This document shows, in pieces, positions 25,676 through 33,269 of a stretch of DNA of 38,594 bases. Each line of letters opens with the position of its first letter. The first letter of the stretch is position 1. The notes under the pieces are model-generated. The model ran no database searches and had not been told where the DNA came from. It worked only from the letters and a program-made list of their open reading frames with translations. The position numbers and the translations under genes were made by a program. The stretch is from Acidobacteriota bacterium. Lineage in GTDB: Bacteria; Actinomycetota; Acidimicrobiia; Acidimicrobiales; CADCSY01. The stretch lies in assembly GCA_019510095.1 (NCBI GenBank), contig JAEKLB010000059.1, forward strand, positions 1-38,594. Reading direction: 5' to 3'.

Positions 25676-27700
25676 ATGACCACCATCGACGTCGCCACCA
25701 ACCAGCACTTCCCGCACGTGTTCTCGCCGCTGCAGGTCGGCCCGGTCACGGTGCCCAACCGGCTGTACTACACGCCCCACGGCGCCGGGTACGTCGCGCC
25801 CGACCCGACGGCGCCGGGGTTCAACCTGCCGGCGCCGAACACGGCCGACTACTTCGCGGAGCGGGCGCGGGGCGGGATCGGCCTCATCATCCAGGGCGGG
25901 ACGATCGTGCACCCGACCTCGGAGTACCCCCACCTGTGGCAGCTCTTCAGCGAGGCGTCAGCGGAGGCGTGGCGGCCGGTCGTCGAGGCGGTGCAGGCGC
26001 ACGGCACCAAGATGTTCGTGCAGCTGATGCACGCCGGCAACCACGGCGACCACGAAGGGATGCACGGCGGGCCGATGTCGTCGACGTCGCTGCCGCCGGT
26101 GGAGGGCGTCATGCTGGGCGCGCCGTACACACCGCTGCTGGTGCCGGTGAAGGCGATGAGCACCGACGACATCGCCATGGTGGTCGCTGCCTTCGAGCAC
26201 AACGCCCGCAACGCCAGGATCGCCGGCTACGACGGCGTCGAGCTGCACGCGAGCCACAGCTACCTGGCCGAGCAGTTCTACTCACCCTTCTACAACAAGC
26301 GCACCGACGCCTACGGCGGCAGCCTCGAGAACCGGCTTCGGTTCACCTTCGAGGTGCTGGAGGCGATGCGGCGCGGCATCGGCGACGATCGGGCCGTCGG
26401 CCTCCGCCTGATGTGCGACGAGATGCTCCCCGGGGGCTTGGGCACCGACGAGATGTGCGAGGTCGCGTCACTGATCGAGGCGAGCGGCTTGGCCGACTTC
26501 TTCGATCTCGACATCGGCACCTACCACTCGATGGACGTGATGATCGCCCCGTACCAGCTCCCGGACCACTGGGAGATGGAGGCGATCACCAAGGTGCGCA
26601 ACGCCATCTCCGCCACGCCCGTCTTCGGGTGCCCCGGGCGGTTCCATGACCCGGCCAAGGCTGAGGCGTTGGTCTCGGCCGGCACCATCGACATGGTCGG
26701 CGGCACGCGCGGCTTCTTCGCCGAGCCGGAGATCGGCCGCAAGGCCCGCGAGGGCCGGGCGCACGAGATCCGGCCGTGCATCGGCCTCCAGGGCTGCTCC
26801 GGCGGTGGCGGCTGCGTCATGAACCCGACCAACGGGGTGGAGATCACCTTCGGCGTCACCAAGCTGACCCCGACCACGGCGCCGAAGCGCGTCGTCGTCG
26901 TCGGTGGCGGGCCGGCCGGCCTCGAGATGGCTCGGGTCGCGGCCATGCGGGGCCACGACGTGGTCGTCATGGAGGCTGCCGGCCGGCTCGGCGGCGCCCT
27001 CCACCTGATGAAGGTGATCCCCGGGCGCGAACAGGTCGCCGACGCCGCCGACTGGTGGGCGGGCCGTCTCGACGACCTCGGCGTGAAGGTCCACCTGGGC
27101 ACCACGGCCACCGCGGAGCTGGTGCTCGGCGAGCGTCCCGACGTCGTCGTGATCGCCACTGGCGCCGCCTTCGACCCGACGGGCGCCACCGGCTTCGTCA
27201 CCGATCCCATCCCCGGCTGGGACCGCGACTTCGTCTACGCCCCCGAGGTGGTCCTCACCACCGACCTCGCCCCCCACGGCACCGTGCTGGTGCTCGAAGA
27301 GGAGGTCCACGCCAGCTACCTGGCCGAGGTCCTCGCCACCCGCGGCGCCGACGTCGAGCTCCTCAGCCGCCATCCCATGGTCGGCCAGGGCCTCGTCGGC
27401 AACCAGCGGCCGCACCAGCTACGCCGATTCGCCGCCCTCGGCGTCACCCTCACCCCCAACAGCTGGGTCCGCGAGATCGGCGACCACACGGCCACCGTCT
27501 ACGACGTGCTCACGGGCGACACCCGCGTCGTGACCGAGGTCGCCGCCGTGGTCCCCGTGACCCGTAGGACCTCGCGCAACGACCTCGTCGCCGCCCTCAC
27601 TGGCACGGTGCCGGCGCTGCACGTGATCGGCGATGCGTCACATCCCCGGCGCATGTCCGACGCCACCCGCGACGGCCACCGCCTGGCATGGGACCTCTGA
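25676..27700 (+). CDS. Old-yellow-enzyme / 2,4-dienoyl-CoA reductase-like FMN + FAD/NAD(P) oxidoreductase
   Basis: FSPLQVGPVTVPNRLYYTPHG, GYDGVELHASHSYLAEQFYSPFYNKRTDAYGGSLENRLRFTFEVLEAMR, VVVVGGGPAGLEMARVAAMRGHDVVVMEA. Confidence 0.92.
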   Translation: MTTIDVATNQHFPHVFSPLQVGPVTVPNRLYYTPHGAGYVAPDPTAPGFNLPAPNTADYFAERARGGIGLIIQGGTIVHPTSEYPHLWQLFSEASAEAWRPVVEAVQAHGTKMFVQLMHAGNHGDHEGMHGGPMSSTSLPPVEGVMLGAPYTPLLVPVKAMSTDDIAMVVAAFEHNARNARIAGYDGVELHASHSYLAEQFYSPFYNKRTDAYGGSLENRLRFTFEVLEAMRRGIGDDRAVGLRLMCDEMLPGGLGTDEMCEVASLIEASGLADFFDLDIGTYHSMDVMIAPYQLPDHWEMEAITKVRNAISATPVFGCPGRFHDPAKAEALVSAGTIDMVGGTRGFFAEPEIGRKAREGRAHEIRPCIGLQGCSGGGGCVMNPTNGVEITFGVTKLTPTTAPKRVVVVGGGPAGLEMARVAAMRGHDVVVMEAAGRLGGALHLMKVIPGREQVADAADWWAGRLDDLGVKVHLGTTATAELVLGERPDVVVIATGAAFDPTGATGFVTDPIPGWDRDFVYAPEVVLTTDLAPHGTVLVLEEEVHASYLAEVLATRGADVELLSRHPMVGQGLVGNQRPHQLRRFAALGVTLTPNSWVREIGDHTATVYDVLTGDTRVVTEVAAVVPVTRRTSRNDLVAALTGTVPALHVIGDASHPRRMSDATRDGHRLAWDL

Positions 27701-27711
27701 GCCACACCCCC

Positions 27712-27762
27712 TGTTCTCTGGCGACTCGGAGGGGCGGGAAGCCCACGAGTCGCCAAAGTACG
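27712..27762. terminator. Inverted repeat between convergent genes (hairpin family member 5)
   Basis: tgttctctggcgactcg ... cgagtcgccaaagtacg between stops at 27700 (+) and 27765 (-). Confidence 0.55.
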
Positions 27763-27764
27763 AG

Positions 27765-28643
27765 CTACTCGCGAAAGGGCGCGGCGACCTCGACCAGGAA
27801 CCGGTCGAGCAGGTCGTCACGCGCCGGCCCGCGTGGACCGAAGGTCTCGTCGCGGACGACGAACTCGCCGACACCGGCATCGGCGTAGCCCTGCATGAGC
27901 TCCTGGAGCTGCGCCGGCGAACCGCTCACCGCCGGGAACCGGATGGTCGGATCGGGCTCACGATCGAGGTAGACCGCCATCTGCGCCGAACGGTGGATCT
28001 CCGCCGGGTCGCGGTCAACGTCCTCGCAGTGACGGTCGAGGACAGCGCCCTTGTGCGCCAGCACCTCGGGCCCACCCCACGTGTTCCACTCGTCGGCCCA
28101 CTGGGCGACGCTTCGCAGCGTCCGGCGCTCGCCACCGCCCCCGATGAGCAACGGGACACGCGACTGTGCAGGCGTCAGCGCCAAGGCGTCGTCGAGCTGA
28201 TAGTGCTCGCCGCTGAAGGTGACCCGCTCCCCCGCCAGCAGACCACGGACGACCTGCGCCGCCTCGTCGAGCATGTCGAGCCGAACCGTGACATCGGGCA
28301 TCGGGATGCCGTAGGCGTGGTGCTCGTTGGCCTGCCAACCGGCCCCGAGGCCGAGCACGAAGCGGCCACCGCTGATCCGGTCGACCGTGACCGCTTGGCT
28401 GGCCAGCACTCCCGGGTTCCGGTAGGTGATCGCACACACCAGCGAGCCGAGACGAACGCGGGGCACGGCCACGGCGAGGGCGGCGAGCTGGGCGAGGCAC
28501 TCCGGGCGGCCCGCACTCCCGTCGAGCTCGAGGAAGTGGTCCGGCAGCCATACGCCGTCCCAACCCATGGTCTCGGCACGGGTCGCGTCAGCAACCAGCG
28601 CCTCCCACGGCCGCGAGACGCCACACCACAGGCTGAACCTCAC
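27765..28643 (-). CDS. LLM-class F420-dependent oxidoreductase
   Basis: MGWDGVWLPDHF, AITYRNPGVLASQAVTVDRISGGRFVLGLGAGWQANEHHAYGI, LLIGGGGERRTLRSVAQWADEWN. Confidence 0.92.
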   Translation of the reverse strand: MRFSLWCGVSRPWEALVADATRAETMGWDGVWLPDHFLELDGSAGRPECLAQLAALAVAVPRVRLGSLVCAITYRNPGVLASQAVTVDRISGGRFVLGLGAGWQANEHHAYGIPMPDVTVRLDMLDEAAQVVRGLLAGERVTFSGEHYQLDDALALTPAQSRVPLLIGGGGERRTLRSVAQWADEWNTWGGPEVLAHKGAVLDRHCEDVDRDPAEIHRSAQMAVYLDREPDPTIRFPAVSGSPAQLQELMQGYADAGVGEFVVRDETFGPRGPARDDLLDRFLVEVAAPFRE

Positions 28644-28647
28644 GACC

Positions 28648-29013
28648 TCACCGATTCCCGACGAGGACGGCTCGGAGGCCGAGCCCCATGATGAACAGGC
28701 CGCCGCCTCCGTAGAGGAGATAGATCCGATGGCGGAGCTGCGTCCGGTACGAATAGAGGAGGGACACCGCGAAGAGGGCGACGAAGCCGTAGAACATGTG
28801 GAACTTCACCGGTGTGAGGTGGTCGATGTTCATGGCGGCGACGCCCAGGCCCACCTGGACGAACATGGCGGCCTCAGCGAAGACCGTGAACCACCACAGG
28901 GCACGGGTGCGAAGAGCCGGCCATTGGTGGGCGCCCAGCGCCCAGAGGCCAGCGGCGCCGTTGGCGATGATCACCACCCATGCCCAGGCGACGTGGAGGT
29001 CGCGGAAGGTCAC
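28648..29013 (-). CDS. Conserved small integral membrane protein
   Basis: From GTG at 29013: VTFRDLHVAWAWVVIIANGAAGLWALGA..., about four hydrophobic segments. Confidence 0.65.
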   Translation of the reverse strand: MTFRDLHVAWAWVVIIANGAAGLWALGAHQWPALRTRALWWFTVFAEAAMFVQVGLGVAAMNIDHLTPVKFHMFYGFVALFAVSLLYSYRTQLRHRIYLLYGGGGLFIMGLGLRAVLVGNR

Positions 29014-29048
29014 CAGCTGTGGACAGGGGCGGCGAACACGGCAGCAGG

Positions 29049-29627
29049 TTAGGCGGGCGACAGCTCGGTGACATCGTCGACCAGAGAGGTGGCGACGGTG
29101 TGGTCGAGACGGTTGCCCGACCGGAGCTCGCGCACGGCCGGCACCGGGTCGGCGTCGGCGAAGAGGCGCTCGTCGGCGAAGTCGGTCGGGCGGCCGGTGG
29201 GATCGGTCACCCACCACGACGCCTCGAGGGCGATGCCGTTCGGATCGGTGAAGTAGATCGACCGCATCACCCCGTGGTCGATGACGTCCGTGACCTCACA
29301 GCCATGCTCCTTCAAACGGGCCTGGAGCCGATGAAGGGCGTCCTCGTCGGCCAGGTCGAGCGAGAGGTGATCGAACTGCGACGCCTGGCGGTACGGGATG
29401 CCGGCCGGCTTGGCGAACCGGTCGAGCGGCTGGTCGCGGTATTCGAAGAAGGCGACCGTGTCGCCCGGCCCCACCTCGAAGAAGTAGTGCCGGAACGCCG
29501 GCGTGCCGATGGTTGTCACCAGACGGGCGTCGAGCACGCCGTGCCAGAAGCGGACCGTGGCGTCCATGTCGGCGGTGACCAGGGCGAGGTGGTTGAGCCC
29601 CCGCCACCGAACGGTGTCGTCTGCCAT
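29049..29627 (-). CDS. VOC-family (glyoxalase/dioxygenase-like) protein
   Basis: LNHLALVTADMDATVRFWHGVLDARLV...HHYFFEVGPGDTVAFFE-type betaalphabetabetabeta pattern, FDHLSLDLADEDAL, VMRSIYFTDPNGIALEASWW. Confidence 0.88.
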   Translation of the reverse strand: MADDTVRWRGLNHLALVTADMDATVRFWHGVLDARLVTTIGTPAFRHYFFEVGPGDTVAFFEYRDQPLDRFAKPAGIPYRQASQFDHLSLDLADEDALHRLQARLKEHGCEVTDVIDHGVMRSIYFTDPNGIALEASWWVTDPTGRPTDFADERLFADADPVPAVRELRSGNRLDHTVATSLVDDVTELSPA

Positions 29628-29636
29628 GACCAGAGG

Positions 29637-30434
29637 CTATTGCGGTGACGGCAGCAACGATCGCTCGAAGTCGCCCGTGCGCGGCGGCGCGCCTCGGCGT
29701 ACGTACCACTCCTGCCCGAAGGCAGCGAGGAACTGCTCCTCGGGCATGGTGAAGAACCAGGAATCGTCGGGGATCTGGCTGGCGTGGGCGCGCATGGCGG
29801 CCCGCTTGCGATCCATCACGTCGACGACATCGACGGCAGTGGTGATGTCGGCCTCAGGTGTGCCCATGGTGTCGGCGAAGTCGGCGTCGTCGGTTGGGAC
29901 ATCGGCGGCTGCCTCCGGCGCCGCGTCACGGAACCGTCGGAAGCTGTCGCGGTTCATCGTGGCCTCGAAGACCCTCGCGGTCCCGGCTAGCTCCGCGGCC
30001 CGGACCCCGACCCGGTGCACCTGGATGTGATCCGGATGGCCGTAGCCACCGTGGTCGTCGTAGGTCACGAGCACCTCGGCGTGCTCCCGCTCGAGGACGG
30101 CAGCCAGTCGCCCGGCCGCCTCCTCGACGTCGGCCTGCCAGAACGCATCGGCATCGCCGTTCGAGGGCTCGCCCATCATCCCCGAGTCGCGATACCCGAG
30201 GAAGTCGACTCGGGCGACGCCCAGGATGGCGGCGGCCGCCTCGGTCTCGACCACGCGGCGCTGGGTGAGCGTCTCGCCCTCGCCGAGGAACCCGTCGGCG
30301 ACCTCGCCGAGCTCACCTCGGGTCGCCAGCACCAGCACCACCCGATGACCGTCGTCGGACAGCCGGGCCATGGTGCCGCCGGTGGCGATCGACTCGTCAT
30401 CGGGATGGGCGTGGAAGAACACGACGGTTGTCAC
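29637..30434 (-). CDS. PIG-L family deacetylase (LmbE/MshB-like)
   Basis: FFHAHPDDESIATGGTMARLSDDGHRVVLVLATRGELGE, YDDHGGYGHPDHIQVHRV. Confidence 0.92.
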   Translation of the reverse strand: MTTVVFFHAHPDDESIATGGTMARLSDDGHRVVLVLATRGELGEVADGFLGEGETLTQRRVVETEAAAAILGVARVDFLGYRDSGMMGEPSNGDADAFWQADVEEAAGRLAAVLEREHAEVLVTYDDHGGYGHPDHIQVHRVGVRAAELAGTARVFEATMNRDSFRRFRDAAPEAAADVPTDDADFADTMGTPEADITTAVDVVDVMDRKRAAMRAHASQIPDDSWFFTMPEEQFLAAFGQEWYVRRGAPPRTGDFERSLLPSPQ

Positions 30435-30560
30435 GACGCATCACAGTACGGTCGCGACCACCCCGTCGAAACCGTCTGACCGCTCGACGTGGGGTTTTGA
30501 GCGGCCCTCCACACGGGTACCGGTGGTGCACAGCAGCATCCATCAACCCGGAGGCACACC

Positions 30561-30773
30561 ATGGGTATTGGGATCAGCATCTTCCTTCTGGCAGCCGGTG
30601 CGATCCTCACCTTCGCCGTCAACGTCACCACCAATGGCGTGAACCTCGACACCGTTGGTGTCGTTCTGATGGTCGTCGGCGCTATCGGCTTGCTCATGTC
30701 GATGCTCTTCTGGAGCAGCTTTGCTCCGTGGGGTGGGCACAGCGACACCGTCATCGAGGACCGTCGCTACTGA
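30561..30773 (+). CDS. Small two-TM membrane protein (DUF6458-like)
   Basis: MGIGISIFLLAAGAILTFAVNVTTNGVNLDTVGVVLMVVGAIGLLMSMLFWSSFAP; good RBS (ggagg) upstream. Confidence 0.75.
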   Translation: MGIGISIFLLAAGAILTFAVNVTTNGVNLDTVGVVLMVVGAIGLLMSMLFWSSFAPWGGHSDTVIEDRRY

Positions 30774-30819
30774 CCACATCGTCAGCGCCCCTTTCTGCCC
30801 CACAGGCGGCGCACCTGAC

Positions 30820-30852
30820 ACGGAGGGCCGGGACTCAGTCCCGGCCCTCCGT
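30820..30852. terminator. Perfect palindromic hairpin overlapping the 3' end of the metal-receptor CDS
   Basis: acggagggccgggact-c-agtcccggccctccgt: 16-bp arms centred on position 30836. Confidence 0.8.
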
Positions 30853-31536
30853 CGCGCGTGCGTGCAACACGGCGGCCAGGCGGGCCAGCGCCCGTGGCGT
30901 CCGGGCGCCCCACCAGAAGAGGTCCTGCCCGTCGACGAACACCACGGGCGCGACGTGCTCGAGCTCGGCCTGGTGACGCTGACCGAACGGATAGGGCTCG
31001 CTCGGTGCGACGACCAGGTCGGGCCGCCGCGCGGCCGCGTCGTCGAGGGTCGTCTCGGGGAAGACCGCGTCGGCGTCGGCGTAGGCCGACGCGATCCCCA
31101 GCCGCTCGAGCATCGCTGCGCCATAGGTGCCACTGGCGATGGTCATCCACGGCCGCCGCCAGATCGGCACGAACGCCCGCCTGGTGATGGGCAACGCCGG
31201 CGGCAGCACCGGTTCGGAGGGCAGGTCGACCCGGTCCAGGCGTTGCGCCAACCGACGGAGCTCTTCCGCCACGTCCTCCAGCCGCTCGATCTGGCCGACG
31301 ATGTGCAGGGGAACACCGCGCTCGGCGAGGGCGTCAGCGTCCTCCCGGCGGTTCTCCTCCACGTTGACGACCACGACATCGGGCGCGAGCGCGGCGATGG
31401 CGTCGACGTCCGGGTCCTTGGTGCCACCGACCGCACGCAGGCTCGGCTGCTCGCAGAACCGAGTGACCGCGATCGGCGTGATTCCCCAGTCCAGAAGGGT
31501 CTCGGTGACCGACGGCACCAGGCTGACGACACGCAC
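30835..31536 (-). CDS. Helical-backbone metal receptor / periplasmic-binding-protein-like (BtuF/FepB fold), no signal peptide
   Basis: MRVVSLVPSVTETLLDWGITPIAVTRFCEQP...VGGTKDPDVDAIAALAPDVVVVNVEENRREDADAL. Confidence 0.8.
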   Translation of the reverse strand: MRVVSLVPSVTETLLDWGITPIAVTRFCEQPSLRAVGGTKDPDVDAIAALAPDVVVVNVEENRREDADALAERGVPLHIVGQIERLEDVAEELRRLAQRLDRVDLPSEPVLPPALPITRRAFVPIWRRPWMTIASGTYGAAMLERLGIASAYADADAVFPETTLDDAAARRPDLVVAPSEPYPFGQRHQAELEHVAPVVFVDGQDLFWWGARTPRALARLAAVLHARATEGRD

Positions 31537-31538
31537 CT

Positions 31539-32138
31539 TCAGAGCTGGTCGAGCAGCTTGGCCTTCTTGGCCTGGAACTCCGCCTCGGTGATCACGCCCC
31601 GGCGTCGCAGGTCGTCGAGGCGGTCGAGCTGCGCGATCGGATCCGGCCCGGGGACGCCACCGAAGCGACGCTGCTGATCGGCCTCGATCTGCGCGTAGAC
31701 CTGGTTCTGCACCCGCGCTGGTCGGGGGATGTTGGAGAAGGCCTCGTCGCCGTGCTCGCCGCCCGACTCGATCACCAGGTCGCCGGCGCCGACCAACCGC
31801 TCGAAGATGCTCTGGTGCGAGAAGATGGTGTTGACGCGGTCGAGCGGGATCTCGATCCCGTGCTTGGCGACCACCCCACTCCGGTAGACGATCCGGTCAG
31901 TCGTGACGACGAAGTTGGTGGTCGCCCAGCGGGTGTAGCGACCGGCGAACCAGAGCAGGGCGGCCAGCACGACGCCGGCTGCGGCCAGCACCGCCCAGTC
32001 GCCGACAGCACGCACGGCGATCAGGGCGAGCAGCGCGAGCACCAGGAGCGAGGCCGGCCCGGCGAAGAACCACCAATGGGGCCGGAGGTCGACGACGACC
32101 TCCTCGCCTTCGTTCAGCAGCTTCGCGGGGAAGGCCAC
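31539..32138 (-). CDS. PH-like (bPH2) membrane protein with C-terminal SHOCT domain
   Basis: Two TM segments, TTNFVVTTDRIVYRSGVVAKHGIEIPLDRVNTIFSHQSIFERLVGAGDLVIES, C-terminal QLDRLDDLRRRGVITEAEFQAKKAKLLDQL. Confidence 0.88.
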   Translation of the reverse strand: MAFPAKLLNEGEEVVVDLRPHWWFFAGPASLLVLALLALIAVRAVGDWAVLAAAGVVLAALLWFAGRYTRWATTNFVVTTDRIVYRSGVVAKHGIEIPLDRVNTIFSHQSIFERLVGAGDLVIESGGEHGDEAFSNIPRPARVQNQVYAQIEADQQRRFGGVPGPDPIAQLDRLDDLRRRGVITEAEFQAKKAKLLDQL

Positions 32139-32147
32139 GGCCTGAAG

Positions 32148-32645
32148 CTAGCGATAGACGCGCCGGCGGAACACCCGGTCGTCAGCAACAACCCTGTCGA
32201 GGAACAGCAGCCCGTCGAGGTGGTCGAGCTCGTGCTGCGCGGCGCGTGCCTCGAAGGCGTCCAGCTCCAACGTGCGCTCCTCGCCGTCGAGATCCAGGCC
32301 ACGCACGACGAGCCGGGTCGCCCGGGCGACGTCACCAGTGAGGTCCGGCACGCTCATGCACCCCTCCCGCCCGACATCCCGGTGCTCGGCCTCGAGCACC
32401 ACCGGATCGAACAGCACGAGCTCGCCGTGGCAGGAACGAGCCTTCGGGTGCCCGCTGACGTCGATGCAGAACGCTCGCAACGACACGCCGATCTGGGGCG
32501 CGGCGACGCCCACCGAGTGACCCGAGCCCCGCATGGTGTCGACCAGGTCCCGGCCGAGATGCCGGGCCCGCTCGTCGATCTCACCCACCGGCGCGCACGG
32601 CGTCGCCAGCACCGGATGCGGCAGATGGAGGACGGGCCTGATCAA
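32148..32645 (-). CDS. def: Peptide deformylase
   Basis: GVAAPQIG, EGCMSVPD, QHELDHLDG (the three PDF motifs); start taken as TTG at 32645. Confidence 0.92.
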   Translation of the reverse strand: MIRPVLHLPHPVLATPCAPVGEIDERARHLGRDLVDTMRGSGHSVGVAAPQIGVSLRAFCIDVSGHPKARSCHGELVLFDPVVLEAEHRDVGREGCMSVPDLTGDVARATRLVVRGLDLDGEERTLELDAFEARAAQHELDHLDGLLFLDRVVADDRVFRRRVYR

Positions 32646-32667
32646 GGTCCGTCGGCGGACGGTGCGG

Positions 32668-33207
32668 TCACAGGACGTCGGCGTCGTCGGCCCGCAGGTG
32701 AGCTTCGACACCCATGTCGGCCGCCAGCGCCGCCAGCTCGATGCGCAGCCGGTCGACGTCGGCGTCCGTCGGCAGATCGAGCTCCAGCAGCAAGACGTAG
32801 GAGTGGTCGGGGCCGGCGCCGACCACACGGGTGCTGAGGTCGACGATGTTGGCGCCGTGGTCGGCGAGCAGCTGGGCCACGTGGTGCACGATGCCCGGCT
32901 TGTCGGCGCCGTAGAGCGAGAGGGCCCAGCTGGTTGCGCCGGCCTCGTCGTCGGTGTCGACCTCGGCGATGGGCCGCACGGCCACGGTCAGGCCCAGGAC
33001 GCCGACCTCGGCGACCAAGGCCGCCTCCAGGACCTCGGCGGTCTCGGCCGTCGGCACGTCGACGATCAGCATCATGGCGAAGTGACCCCCGAGGTTCGTC
33101 ATGGCCGTGTCCTCGAGGTTGCCGCCGTGGCGCATCAGCACCCCGGTGACGGCCGCCACGATGCCGGGCCGGTCGGCCCCCAGCGCGGTGACGGCGACAT
33201 GGGGCAC
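32668..33207 (-). CDS. Tandem ACT-domain protein (GcvR-like)
   Basis: VTALGADRPGIVAAVTGVLMRHGGNLEDTAMTNLGGHFAMMLIV ... LSLYGADKPGIVHHVAQLLADHGANIVDLSTRVV: two ACT repeats. Confidence 0.88.
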   Translation of the reverse strand: MPHVAVTALGADRPGIVAAVTGVLMRHGGNLEDTAMTNLGGHFAMMLIVDVPTAETAEVLEAALVAEVGVLGLTVAVRPIAEVDTDDEAGATSWALSLYGADKPGIVHHVAQLLADHGANIVDLSTRVVGAGPDHSYVLLLELDLPTDADVDRLRIELAALAADMGVEAHLRADDADVL

Positions 33208-33269
33208 AGGCCGAAGCTACTTGCGACCATCCGCGTTCCTGTCACACCCCCGTCGTACGTTCGTTCGTC

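Noticed and set aside
30480-30510. Short inverted repeat ccgctc...gagcgg upstream of the small membrane protein
   Set aside because: Only 6-bp arms; expected by chance at this GC content.
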